A model generated the notes under the pieces. The model worked only from the letters and a program-made list of their open reading frames with translations. It ran no database searches and was not told the origin of the DNA. This document shows positions 32,283 through 40,962 of a DNA stretch of 64,000 bases, piece by piece; positions within the stretch are counted from its first letter, which is position 1; each line of letters begins with the position of its first letter. The position numbers and the translations under genes are program-made. The DNA comes from Pseudonocardia kunmingensis (GTDB lineage Bacteria; Actinomycetota; Actinomycetes; Mycobacteriales; Pseudonocardiaceae). Location: positions 186,001 through 250,000 of the forward strand of contig NZ_VFPA01000008.1 of NCBI RefSeq assembly GCF_006716445.1, in the 5' to 3' direction.

Positions 32283-33316
32283 CGGTCGCCCGCATCCGTT
32301 CCGCCCGTGGCGTCGCCCTCTCGACCGTCGTCGCAGGCGGGGCGGCCCTCGTCCTGTCGGTGATGGTCGCCATCACCCTCGGCGCGGCCGACGTCTCGCT
32401 GGTCAACGTCCGCGACATCGTGGGGAACCACCTCGGCGTGGTCACGATCCCGGTGCGCGAGGTGGAGGACGCCATCGTGTGGGAGGACCGGCTGCCCCGA
32501 TCGCTGGTGGCCGCCGCCTGCGGTGCGGGCCTGGCCGTGTGCGGCGTGATCCTGCAGTCGCTGCTGCGCAACCCGCTCGCCGATCCGTTCCTGCTCGGCG
32601 TCTCCTCCGGCGCCTCGACCGGTGCGGTGGTCATCGGGATCCTGGGTGTGGGCGGCGGGGCGTTGGGTTTGTCCGGCGGCGCCTTCGTCGGCGCCCTGTT
32701 CGCCTTCGGCCTGGTGCTGCTCCTCGCGCGGCTGTCGGGAGGGAGCAACGACCGCGTCATCCTGGCCGGGGTGGCGATGACCCAGCTGTTCTCGGCGCTG
32801 ACGTCGTTCGTCATCTTCGCCTTCGCCGACTCCGACGAGACGCGCGGCGTGATGTTCTGGCTGCTGGGCTCGCTGGAAGGTGTCCGGTGGGACGACGTGC
32901 GGCTCACCGCCGCCGTCGCCGCCGCCGGGATCGTCGTGTGCTGGGCTCTCGCCCACGTCCTCGACGCCTTCACCTTCGGCGACGAGGTGGCCGCGTCGCT
33001 GGGCATGCCGGTCGGCGCGATCCGGGCCGGGCTCATGACCCTCACCGCGCTGGTGACCGCAGCCCTGGTGAGCGTGGCAGGCGCCATCGGGTTCGTCGGT
33101 CTGGTCCTGCCGCACGCCGCGCGGTTCCTCGTGGGCCCCGCCCACAGCCGGCTCGTCCCGGTCAGCGCCCTGCTGGGAGCCGTCTTCATGGTGTGGGTCG
33201 ACGCGTTCACCCGGGTCGCGTTCGCGCCGACGCCGCTGCCGATCGGCGTGGCCACGGCCCTCGTCGGTGTCCCCGCGTTCGTACTGATCATGTTCCGGCG
33301 GAGGGGGACGACGTGA
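32279..33316 (+). CDS. FecCD-type ABC transporter permease
   Basis: 345 residues with about ten membrane helices. DRLPRSLVAAACGAGLAVCGVILQSLLRNPLADPFLLGVSSGAS is the classic FecCD N-terminal signature and GAIGFVGLVLPHAARFLVGPAHSRLVPVSALLGA the C-terminal one that contacts the ATPase. A single permease gene, so it functions as a homodimer. Overlaps the binding-protein gene by 4 bases and the ATPase gene by 4 bases. Confidence 0.92.
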   Translation: MTVARIRSARGVALSTVVAGGAALVLSVMVAITLGAADVSLVNVRDIVGNHLGVVTIPVREVEDAIVWEDRLPRSLVAAACGAGLAVCGVILQSLLRNPLADPFLLGVSSGASTGAVVIGILGVGGGALGLSGGAFVGALFAFGLVLLLARLSGGSNDRVILAGVAMTQLFSALTSFVIFAFADSDETRGVMFWLLGSLEGVRWDDVRLTAAVAAAGIVVCWALAHVLDAFTFGDEVAASLGMPVGAIRAGLMTLTALVTAALVSVAGAIGFVGLVLPHAARFLVGPAHSRLVPVSALLGAVFMVWVDAFTRVAFAPTPLPIGVATALVGVPAFVLIMFRRRGTT

Positions 33317-34131
33317 CACTGCACGCCGACGCGGTGACGTGGAACCGCGGTGGGGCGATCGTGGTCGACTCCGTGAGCGTGCGGCCCGAGCCCGGCGACA
33401 CGGTCGGTCTGCTCGGCCCGAACGGCTCCGGCAAGTCCTCCCTGCTGCGCCTGCTCGCCGGCCTGGCGCATCCGACCGCCGGCGCGGTGAGCCTCGACGG
33501 CACCGACCTGCGCCGGCTGCGGAGGCAGCACGTCGCCCGGTCCGTCGCCGTCGTCGGCCAGCACGCCGACACCGACGTCGACGTCACCGTGCGCGACGTC
33601 GTCGCGCTCGGCCGCATACCGCACCGCGGGTTTCTGGGGCCCGACCACGAGGCCGACGCCGCCGCCGTCGACCGTGCGCTGGAGCAGACCGGGTTGACGG
33701 CGCTGGCCGGCCGGCTCTGGCACCAGCTGTCCGGTGGGGAGCGTCAGCGCACGCAGATCGCCCGCGCGCTGGCGCAGCAGCCCCGCGAGCTGTTGCTCGA
33801 CGAGCCGACCAACCACCTCGACATCCGCCACCAGCTCGAGGTGCTGTCCCTGGTGTCGCGGCTGCCGGTGACGTCGGTGGTCGCGCTGCACGACCTCAAC
33901 CTCGCGGCGCTGTTCTGCGACCACCTCATGGTGCTGTGCGCAGGACGTGTGGTCGCCGCCGGCACCGCGCGCGAGGTCCTCACACCGGAGCTGATCGCCG
34001 AGGTCTACCAGGTCCGCGCCGAGGTGATCGACGACCCGTCCGGCCGGCTGACCGTCCGCTTCCAGCCGGAGCCTCGACACGACGCCCTCGTCGGCCTCGC
34101 AGGTCGAGGGGCGGCTCACCGCCGCCGGTAG
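33313..34131 (+). CDS. FecE-type ABC transporter ATP-binding protein
   Basis: 272 residues. Walker A GPNGSGKSS near 36-44, Q-loop VGQHADTDVDVTV, signature LSGGERQR, Walker B LLLDEPTNHLD and the switch His in VVALHDLNLA are all intact. It energises uptake through the preceding FecCD permease. The 3' end runs 16 bases into the convergent enoyl-CoA hydratase gene, so the two messages overlap tail to tail. Confidence 0.93.
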   Translation: MTLHADAVTWNRGGAIVVDSVSVRPEPGDTVGLLGPNGSGKSSLLRLLAGLAHPTAGAVSLDGTDLRRLRRQHVARSVAVVGQHADTDVDVTVRDVVALGRIPHRGFLGPDHEADAAAVDRALEQTGLTALAGRLWHQLSGGERQRTQIARALAQQPRELLLDEPTNHLDIRHQLEVLSLVSRLPVTSVVALHDLNLAALFCDHLMVLCAGRVVAAGTAREVLTPELIAEVYQVRAEVIDDPSGRLTVRFQPEPRHDALVGLAGRGAAHRRR

Positions 34132-34898
34132 TCACCCTCGCGCTTCTCGAAGAACGCGCGCAGCGCCTCCTGGTGGTCCTCGGTGTGGAACATCTCGAGG
34201 AACTTCGCCCGCTGGAGGCTCTGGCCCTGGGCGAAGTCGAGCTCGAAGGCCCCGGTGACCGAGGACTTCGTGGCCTCGACCGAGAGCGGCGCCCGGGTGG
34301 CGATGCGGCGGGCCTTGACCAGCGCGGCGGGGAGCAGGGCAGCGGGCTCGTGGACCTCGGTCACGAGCCCCCAGTTCAGCGCCTGCTGGGCGTCGTAGCG
34401 CGCCCCGGTCAGCAGGATCTCCTTGGCCGGCCCCATCCCCACCACCCGGGGGAGGCGCCAGAAGCTGACGATCAGTCCGACGTTCACCCCGGCCGCCACG
34501 AAGAACGCGTCGGTCGATGCGATGCGGATGTCGCAGGCGAGCGCGAACTCGAGCCCGCCGCCGACGGTGGCGCCGTTGATCGCCGCGATGACGGGTGCGC
34601 GGAAGCGCTCCAGCGCGTCGAGCATGCCGCCGAAGTCATCCAGGTACTCGGTGAGCTCGGCGTCGGTGAGCTGCTGGTCCTCCCGCAGGTTCGCGCCCGA
34701 GGTGAACGCCCGCCCGGTGCCGGTGACGACGAGGCAGCGGATCGCGTCGTCGGCCTCGAGGAGCTCGAGCCCCCGGCGGAAGGCCTTGCGGCTCTCCCAG
34801 CTGAAGGCGTTCGAGGGCGGGCTGTCGATCGTGAGCACCGCGATGTGCGGGCCTTCGTGGTGCAGGGTCACGCCGGTGCCGAGCTCGGCCGTCGTCAT
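34116..34898 (-). CDS. Enoyl-CoA hydratase/isomerase family protein
   Basis: 260 residues of the crotonase superfamily. The oxyanion-hole segments are GRAFTSGANL and INGATVGGGLEFALACDIRIAS. One of the two usual catalytic acids is not clearly placed (the second segment reads FFVAAGVNVGLIVSFWRL rather than FxxPExxxG), so the reaction may differ from plain hydration. GAGGAGA precedes the ATG. Last gene of an operon with a CoA-transferase and a ferric-type ABC importer, which suggests it acts on the CoA ester of the imported compound. Confidence 0.85.
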   Translation of the reverse strand: MTTAELGTGVTLHHEGPHIAVLTIDSPPSNAFSWESRKAFRRGLELLEADDAIRCLVVTGTGRAFTSGANLREDQQLTDAELTEYLDDFGGMLDALERFRAPVIAAINGATVGGGLEFALACDIRIASTDAFFVAAGVNVGLIVSFWRLPRVVGMGPAKEILLTGARYDAQQALNWGLVTEVHEPAALLPAALVKARRIATRAPLSVEATKSSVTGAFELDFAQGQSLQRAKFLEMFHTEDHQEALRAFFEKREGDYRRR

Positions 34899-34914
34899 CG
34901 GGTCTCCTCTTCGC

Positions 34915-36627
34915 TCACTCCGTGGACAGGCGGCGGCCCAGCAGGCGCACGGCCAGCATGGTCACGCCGATGTTGATGGTCAGGACGACGACCGAGAGCG
35001 CGCCGGCCAGCTGGTAGCGCGACTCGTTGGCGAACCCGTAGAGCACGGTGGCGATCGTCGGGTTCGCACCGGTGTAGAGGAACACCGACAGCTCCAGCTC
35101 GCGGAACAGCAGGACGAAGTTGAGCAGGCCCGCGGCGAGCAGTGACGGACGCAGCAGCGGGACGGTGATGCGGGTCGTGGTGCGCAGCCACGGGGCGCCG
35201 AGGCTGCGGGAGGCCTCCTCGACGTCCGACCCGATCTGTCCCAGCCCGGCGTGGACGTAGGCGTAGGTGAGCGGGAGCGCGTTGCCGACGTAGCCGATGA
35301 GCAGGATCAGCAGGGTTCCGCCGAGACCGAACGGGACCCCGGCGTAGGCGATGATGATCCCGATGCCCAGGATGGCGCCGGGGAACGCGAGCGGTGCCGC
35401 CATCACCGGCCCGACCAGCGCGTTGCTCCGCGCCCGGCTCCGGTGCACCAGCCACGACGCGACGAGGGCGACGACGAGGGCGACCGCGGTGCCGCCCACG
35501 GCGAGCGCGAAGCTGTTGCCCATGGCCGCGGACACCCGCGGCTGCGCGAACACCTCCGCGTAGTTCTGGGTCAGCACGAAGTTGTCCGGGCCGAGCGGGA
35601 GCCCGATCGCCCGTCGCATCGACGTGGCCAGCAGGATCCCGAACGGCAGGATGATGCTGAGCACCAGCACCAGCGAGCACAGCGCCAGTGCGAGCGGGGT
35701 GTACGCCCCGAGCCGGACCACGTCCTGGCGTCCGGGCTTCCCGCCGATCACGGTGAACCGGCGGGTGCCGACGAGCTTGCGCTGCACCAGCAGGAGCGCC
35801 GCGACGAGCGCCAGCACCGGGACGGCGACGACCGCGGCCACCTCGATGCGGGGCGGGAAGTTCATCAGGGTCAGCAGCACCGTCGGGATCGTCTGGAACT
35901 GCGCGGGAGCACCGAGCAGCGCGACCGGTCCGAAGATCACGAACGATGTGACGAAGACGAGGATCGTGCCCGCGATCATGGAGGGGAGGACCAGCGGGAA
36001 GGTCACGGTGCACAGGACGCGCAACCGCGAGGCGCCGAGCCCGGACGCGGCGTGCTCCATCGCCGGGTCGATCCCCTCGAGGGAGGCGGCGACCGGCAGG
36101 AAGACCAGCGGGTACAGGAACAGCGCGAGGACGAAGATGATCCCCCACGGCGTGAAGATGTCGAACGGGGCCTCCTGGAGCCCGAACACCGCCATCAGGA
36201 ACTGGTTGAGCACGCCGCTGTTCGGTCCGAGCAGCAGGATCCAGCCCAGGGCCGCGATGAAGCTCGGCGCGGCGAACGTGAGCAGGGCGCTGGCGCGGAA
36301 GAACCCCCGCAGCGGCATGTCGGTGCGCACCACCAGCCACGCGATCGGCATGCCGAGCAGAAGGCCGGCGACGGACGTGCCGACGGCGATCCACAGCGAG
36401 TTGAGCGTGGCCTCCAGCAGGAGCGGTTCGGTGCCCAGCACCGCGTAGTTGCCGAGGGTGACGCCGCCGTCCTCGCCCAGGAAGCTCTGCCCGAACACCA
36501 GCGCGATCGGGTAGCCGATCAGCGCCAGCACGGCGAGCACCCAGGCCACGCGCAGCAGCCGCTCGGCCGACGGGCGCCGGTCCGAGCGCGCGGTGCCGCT
36601 GCGCCGCGGCGCGGCGGTGACGGCCAT
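34915..36627 (-). CDS. Two-domain ABC transporter permease (ferric/SfuB-type)
   Basis: 570 residues with two consecutive binding-protein-dependent permease domains of about six helices each; EAA-type loops are seen at EHAASGLGASRLRVLCTVTFPLVLPSMIAG and EEASRSLGAPWLRTTTRITVPLLRPSLLAAG. This fused layout is that of Fe(III), phosphonate and some carboxylate importers. Sits between the binding protein (2-base gap) and the hydratase gene (16-base gap). The neighbours argue against iron as the substrate. Confidence 0.9.
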   Translation of the reverse strand: MAVTAAPRRSGTARSDRRPSAERLLRVAWVLAVLALIGYPIALVFGQSFLGEDGGVTLGNYAVLGTEPLLLEATLNSLWIAVGTSVAGLLLGMPIAWLVVRTDMPLRGFFRASALLTFAAPSFIAALGWILLLGPNSGVLNQFLMAVFGLQEAPFDIFTPWGIIFVLALFLYPLVFLPVAASLEGIDPAMEHAASGLGASRLRVLCTVTFPLVLPSMIAGTILVFVTSFVIFGPVALLGAPAQFQTIPTVLLTLMNFPPRIEVAAVVAVPVLALVAALLLVQRKLVGTRRFTVIGGKPGRQDVVRLGAYTPLALALCSLVLVLSIILPFGILLATSMRRAIGLPLGPDNFVLTQNYAEVFAQPRVSAAMGNSFALAVGGTAVALVVALVASWLVHRSRARSNALVGPVMAAPLAFPGAILGIGIIIAYAGVPFGLGGTLLILLIGYVGNALPLTYAYVHAGLGQIGSDVEEASRSLGAPWLRTTTRITVPLLRPSLLAAGLLNFVLLFRELELSVFLYTGANPTIATVLYGFANESRYQLAGALSVVVLTINIGVTMLAVRLLGRRLSTE

Positions 36628-36629
36628 CG

Positions 36630-37709
36630 TCAGCGCCGGAAGAGCTGGTCGAAGGTGCCGCGCAGGTCCTCGCGGACCGCGCCGACCTCCTCGACGCTCG
36701 TGGTGAGCAGCGTCCGGTCGCTGATGTCCTGCGAACCGGGGGGCGCGGGCACGCCCTCGAGCACGCTGCGGGAGCCCTGCTCGGCGAGCGCCCGTTGGAA
36801 CTCCTCGCTGAGGTGGTAGCGCACGGTGAGCGCGGCGGCGTTGGGGTGCGGAGCGTCGGCGAGCATCGCGATCTCGCTGGCGAACACGGGCACGCCGTCG
36901 GTGGGGTAGGCGATGGCCAGCGGCTCGCCCTCCGCCGCGGCGGTGAGCACGGCGGACTCGATCGCCGGGATCCCGAGGTCGGCCTCGCCGGTGAGGACGA
37001 GCTGGGGAAGGGCGAGGCTGCTGTCGGTGACGATCGGCTCGCGGGCGGCCAGGTCGTCCAGCCAGCCCTCGGGGTACAGCTCGGTGAGCATCGCGTAGAA
37101 CGAGAGCGCGGTGCCCGACGCGCTCGGGTCCGAGGTCACGATCCGCCCGGAGTCACCGGTGGCCAGCTCGGCCCAGGTCCCCGGCAGCGCCGAGGCCTCG
37201 GTGTCGGCGGAGTTGTACATGATCCCGAGCGGGATCTGGCTGTAGGGCAGCTGCGCGTCGGCCGGGTCGTCGAGGCCGTCGATCAGCGCGTCGAGGTTGG
37301 CGACGCCGGCGTCCGCGATCACGCCGTCGTCCGACCACGCCTGCATCGTGGCGGGGTCGGTCAGGCTCACGACGTCGGCGTTGACCCGGCCGCTGGCCAG
37401 CTCCGCGGAGACCGCGTTGGCGATGTTCCCCGAGTCCTCCCGGGTGAACGTCACCTGGAGGCCGAAGCGATCCTGCATGTGCTGCTGGAGGAGCTCGAGG
37501 GCCTCACGGGTGTGGCCACCCCCGTAGAGCACCACGCCGCCTTCGGCCTGCGCGCCGGAGATGAGCTCTTCGGTGATGCCGGGGATCTCGCCACCCCCCG
37601 CGGTGCCCGTGCCGGGGGTGGCTCCGCTGCCGCAGCCCGCGAGGGCGGCGGCAGCGAGGGGGATCGTCAGGAGGGCGGCGGTTCGCCCGCGCAATCGAGA
37701 GTGGAACAC
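36630..37709 (-). CDS. ABC transporter extracellular solute-binding lipoprotein
   Basis: 359 residues. Signal peptide with lipobox LAGC (Cys26), then GITEELISGAQAEGGVVLYGGGHTREALELLQQHMQDRFGLQVTF, the start typical of family 1/Fe(III)-type binding proteins that clamp an anion between two lobes. A Tyr-rich iron site is not evident, so the ligand may be an organic carboxylate or phosphonate. It is between the ATPase and permease genes in the usual importer order. Confidence 0.87.
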   Translation of the reverse strand: MFHSRLRGRTAALLTIPLAAAALAGCGSGATPGTGTAGGGEIPGITEELISGAQAEGGVVLYGGGHTREALELLQQHMQDRFGLQVTFTREDSGNIANAVSAELASGRVNADVVSLTDPATMQAWSDDGVIADAGVANLDALIDGLDDPADAQLPYSQIPLGIMYNSADTEASALPGTWAELATGDSGRIVTSDPSASGTALSFYAMLTELYPEGWLDDLAAREPIVTDSSLALPQLVLTGEADLGIPAIESAVLTAAAEGEPLAIAYPTDGVPVFASEIAMLADAPHPNAAALTVRYHLSEEFQRALAEQGSRSVLEGVPAPPGSQDISDRTLLTTSVEEVGAVREDLRGTFDQLFRR

Positions 37710-37732
37710 CGCCTGTCCTTTCTGTCGGTGGG

Positions 37733-38848
37733 TCAGGACGCGCCTGCGGGAAGGGGGACCGGATCCGCGGTCGTCGCGACCGGGTCGTCGAGAACGGCGG
37801 CCGCGTCCGGTTCGACCTCGACGCGGACGCGGGTGCCGACGGCGAGCCTGCGCGAGCCGGGGCCGTTCGCCCGGACCGGGACGGGCTCGCCGGGGACGTC
37901 GAGCTGGTACTGCACGAGGTCGCCGAAGAACAGGGCCTCGGCCACCCGGCCGGTCGCCTCGGCCTCGTCCTCGACCGGCACCAGCGACACGTCGGCGGGC
38001 CGGATGGATACCGCGACGGCGGCGTTGCCGCGCAGCTCCCGGCCGTGCTCGGTGGCCACGTCGACGTTCCCCAGCACGCGCAGGTATCCCCGACCGGCCG
38101 GGCTACCCGTGGCGGCGAGGAGGTTCGTCGCGCCGAGCGCCCTGGCGACGTAGCTGTTGCGGGGCCGCCGGTAGACCTCCTCCGGCTCGCCCAGCTGCGC
38201 GATCCGGCCCGCGTTCATGACGACGAGCCGGTCGGCGAGCGACAAGGCCTCGGCCTGGTCGTGGGTGACGTAGAGCATGCTCACCCCGAGCGAGCGCTGG
38301 ATGCGCTTGACCTCGGCGCGCAGCTCCTCGCGCAGGCGGGTGTCCAGGTTCGACAGCGGCTCGTCGAGCAGCAGCACCGCCGGGTCGTTCACGAGAGCGC
38401 GCGCCAGCGCCACCCGCTGCTGCTGCCCGCCGGAGAGCTGGTGGACGTACCGCTCGCCCATGTCCGGCAGCTGCACCATGGCCAGCGCGTCGGCCACCCG
38501 GCGCCGGACCTCCGCGCGCCCGACCTTCGCCGTGGTGGGCCCGTAGCCGACGTTCTGGTTGACGGTCATGTGGGGCCAGAGCGCGTAGCTCTGGAACACC
38601 ACCGACATCCGCCTCCGCTCCGGGGGGACGAACCGGCCGGGCCCGGCCAGGGTGCGGTCACCGAGGCGGATCTCGCCCTCGTCCGGCCGCTCGAACCCGG
38701 CGATCATCCGCAGGCAGGTGGTCTTGCCGCAGCCGCTGGGGCCGAGCAGGACCACCGCCTCACCGTCGTCGATCGACAGGTCGATGCCGTCGACGGCGGT
38801 CGCGTCGCCGAAGCGTTTGGTGAGCTGCGACAGCACCAGGTGGGTCAC
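37733..38848 (-). CDS. ABC transporter ATP-binding protein (PotA/FbpC type)
   Basis: 371 residues. Walker A GPSGCGKTT, Q-loop VFQSYALWPHMTV, signature LSGGQQQRVALARAL, Walker B LLLDEPLSNLD, switch YVTHDQAEALSLAD, and a C-terminal TOBE regulatory domain from about 290 (NAAVAVSIRPADVSLVP). I start at GTG 38848, which overlaps the stop of the CoA-transferase gene (GTGA). It drives the double permease at 34915. Confidence 0.93.
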   Translation of the reverse strand: MTHLVLSQLTKRFGDATAVDGIDLSIDDGEAVVLLGPSGCGKTTCLRMIAGFERPDEGEIRLGDRTLAGPGRFVPPERRRMSVVFQSYALWPHMTVNQNVGYGPTTAKVGRAEVRRRVADALAMVQLPDMGERYVHQLSGGQQQRVALARALVNDPAVLLLDEPLSNLDTRLREELRAEVKRIQRSLGVSMLYVTHDQAEALSLADRLVVMNAGRIAQLGEPEEVYRRPRNSYVARALGATNLLAATGSPAGRGYLRVLGNVDVATEHGRELRGNAAVAVSIRPADVSLVPVEDEAEATGRVAEALFFGDLVQYQLDVPGEPVPVRANGPGSRRLAVGTRVRVEVEPDAAAVLDDPVATTADPVPLPAGAS

Positions 38849-40080
38849 GGGGCCACCACCTGGAGGTCGTCGGACGGCTCGCGCGCGACTCCGGCGGCGA
38901 GCAGTTCGTCGATCTCGACCGCGTCCAGCCCGCCCTCGGCGAGCACCGCACGGGTGTGCTCGCCCAGCAGCGGGGCGGTCCGCCGGATCGACGCCGGGGT
39001 GGCGGAGAGCTTGACCGGCGGGCCGATGTGGCGGACCTCCCCGAGCCGGGGGTGCCGGGTGGACACCAGCATGCCGCGGGCCTGGACGTGCGGGTCGGCG
39101 TAGACCTGCTCCAGGTCGTACAGGGGCCCGCACGGCACCCCGGCGGCCGACAGCGCGGCCACCCACTCCTCGGTGGTGCGGCGCCGCAGCCGCACCGCCA
39201 GCTCGTCGGCCAGCTCGCGCCGGTGCGCCATGCGGGCCGCGTTGTCGGTGAACCGATCGTCCGCCAGCAGCTCGGGGCTGCCCAGCACCTCGCACAGGCG
39301 GACCCAGTTGCGCTGGTTGGCCGCGCCGATCGCGACCGACCCGTCCGCGGTGGGCAGCACCTCGTAGGGCGCCGACAGGCGGTGGGCCGACCCGAGCGGG
39401 CCGGGGACCTGCCCGGCACCGAACAGCAACGCCGTCTCCCACACGGTGTAGGCGATGCCGCCCTCCAGCAGTGAGGTGTCGACCAGCTGTCCCTGCCCGG
39501 TGCGCAGCCGGTGCACGTAGGCCGACAGCACCCCGTACGCCCCGAACAACCCGGCGTTGAGGTCGCAGATGGGGACCCCCACCTTGACCGGGCCGCCACC
39601 GGGTTCCCCGGTCATGCTGATCAGCCCGCTCATCGCCTGGGCCACCAGGTCGAAACCGCCCTGCCCGGCGTAGGGGCCGGTGGCGCCGAAGCCCGAGATC
39701 GAGCAGTAGACCAGCTCCGGCCGCAGGGCGCGCAGCGCGGTGTGGCCCAGCCCGAGCCGGTCGAGCGTGCCCGGCCGGAAGTTCTCCACCAGCACGTCCG
39801 CCGTGGCCACCAGGCGGCGCAGCGCCGCCGCGCCCCTGGCGTCCTTGAGGTCCAGGGCAAGCCCGCGCTTGTTGCGGTTCATCGCGGCGAACGCGGGGGA
39901 GGACTCGACGTCGGCCCCGCCCATCGCGCGGGTGTCGTCGCCCCGATCCGGCCGCTCGACCTTCACCACGTCGGCGCCCATGTCGGCCAGCAGCGCCGAG
40001 CAGTACGCGCCGGCCATCACCTGGGTGAGGTCGAGAACGCGCACGCCCTCCAGCGGACCACCAACGACGTCGTCGGGCAC
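38845..40080 (-). CDS. CaiB/BaiF (family III) CoA-transferase
   Basis: 411 residues from the GTG at 40080, preceded by a strong GGAGGAGG. LEGVRVLDLTQVMAGAYCSALLADMGADVVKVE is the N-terminal signature and FGATGPYAGQGGFDLVAQAMSG the domain centre; the catalytic Asp expected in the family is visible in PICDLNAG. Moves CoA from a donor ester (for example succinyl-CoA) to an acid. First gene of the operon, followed by transporter and hydratase genes: it probably activates the imported acid directly on entry. Confidence 0.88.
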   Translation of the reverse strand: MPDDVVGGPLEGVRVLDLTQVMAGAYCSALLADMGADVVKVERPDRGDDTRAMGGADVESSPAFAAMNRNKRGLALDLKDARGAAALRRLVATADVLVENFRPGTLDRLGLGHTALRALRPELVYCSISGFGATGPYAGQGGFDLVAQAMSGLISMTGEPGGGPVKVGVPICDLNAGLFGAYGVLSAYVHRLRTGQGQLVDTSLLEGGIAYTVWETALLFGAGQVPGPLGSAHRLSAPYEVLPTADGSVAIGAANQRNWVRLCEVLGSPELLADDRFTDNAARMAHRRELADELAVRLRRRTTEEWVAALSAAGVPCGPLYDLEQVYADPHVQARGMLVSTRHPRLGEVRHIGPPVKLSATPASIRRTAPLLGEHTRAVLAEGGLDAVEIDELLAAGVAREPSDDLQVVAP

Positions 40081-40128
40081 GGTGCCTCCTCCGCCGCGGT
40101 CCACAGAGTGGAACGACTTGGCTCAGAA

Positions 40129-40138
40129 TGGAACACTG
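40129..40138 (+). promoter_or_regulatory. TGGAACACTG element at IclR gene (first copy)
   Basis: tggaacactg ends 5 bases before the GTG start of the IclR gene; a related gtggaac lies at about 40109. The same 10-mer in the same position relative to the start occurs at the other IclR gene of the window (50913-50922). Likely an IclR-type operator overlapping the transcription or translation start. Confidence 0.4.
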
Positions 40139-40143
40139 GTGCG

Positions 40144-40935
40144 GTGGCTACGGTAGGCGCGGGAGATCGGAGCGGTCAAGCAGTGAGAAGCGTCGCGGCG
40201 GCACTGGCCGTGCTCGAGGCCGTCTCGGAGCGCCAGCCGGCCGGGGTCACGGAGCTGGCGCGCGCCCTCGGGCTGCCCAAGTCGACGACGCACCGGATGC
40301 TGGCCACGCTGTCGGAGCTGGGATGGATCCGGGCGACCGACGATGCGCCGACCCGCTGGCTGATCACCTCGAAGGCGTCGGCGATCGGATCACGCCTGCA
40401 GCCCGCCCAGGAACTGCGGGCGGCGGTGGCGCCGGTGATGCGGACGCTGTCGGCCACCACCGGTGAGACGGTCCACTTCTCCGTGCCCGACCAGCGCTGG
40501 ATCGTGCTGATCGACAAGGTCGAGGGTGAGAACGAGGTGCGCACCACGGCCACCATCGGCCATCGCGCACCGGCGCACGCCACCTCGGCGGGGCAGGCCG
40601 TGCTCGCCGCGCTCCCCGAGTCGGTGTGCCGCACACTGCTGTCGGCGGCCCCGCTGGAGGCGCTGACACCCAAGACGATCGTGGACGTCGAGCAGCTCAT
40701 GGCCGAGCTGACCACCGTGCGCGAGCGCGGGTACGCGCGATGCGTTCAGGGCCGCCACCTCGACGTGGCGGCCACCGGCGCGGCCGTGCTGAACAGCGTC
40801 GGGTCCCCGGTCGGCGCGCTGAGCATCTCCATGCCCGTCCACCGCTTCCCCAAGCGGCTCTGGGCCGAGTACGGGAGGCTGGTGATGGATGCCGCGGCGT
40901 CCTGCAGCTCCTATCCCGGCGTCGGCGGTCGCTGA
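40144..40935 (+). CDS. IclR family transcriptional regulator (first)
   Basis: 263 residues. The winged HTH is AALAVLEAVSERQPAGVTELARALGLPKSTTHRMLATLSELGWI, followed by the IclR effector domain (ETVHFSVPDQRWIVLIDKVEG, HATSAGQAVLAALPE, RGYARCVQGRHLDVAATGAAVLNSVGSPVGALSI). Start GTG 40144 is preferred; a GTG at 40183 is possible. Divergent from the CoA-transferase/ABC operon with a 63-base gap and presumably its regulator. Confidence 0.88.
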   Translation: MATVGAGDRSGQAVRSVAAALAVLEAVSERQPAGVTELARALGLPKSTTHRMLATLSELGWIRATDDAPTRWLITSKASAIGSRLQPAQELRAAVAPVMRTLSATTGETVHFSVPDQRWIVLIDKVEGENEVRTTATIGHRAPAHATSAGQAVLAALPESVCRTLLSAAPLEALTPKTIVDVEQLMAELTTVRERGYARCVQGRHLDVAATGAAVLNSVGSPVGALSISMPVHRFPKRLWAEYGRLVMDAAASCSSYPGVGGR

Positions 40936-40962
40936 GCGGCGGGTCCGGGCCGTCCTGCCGGT

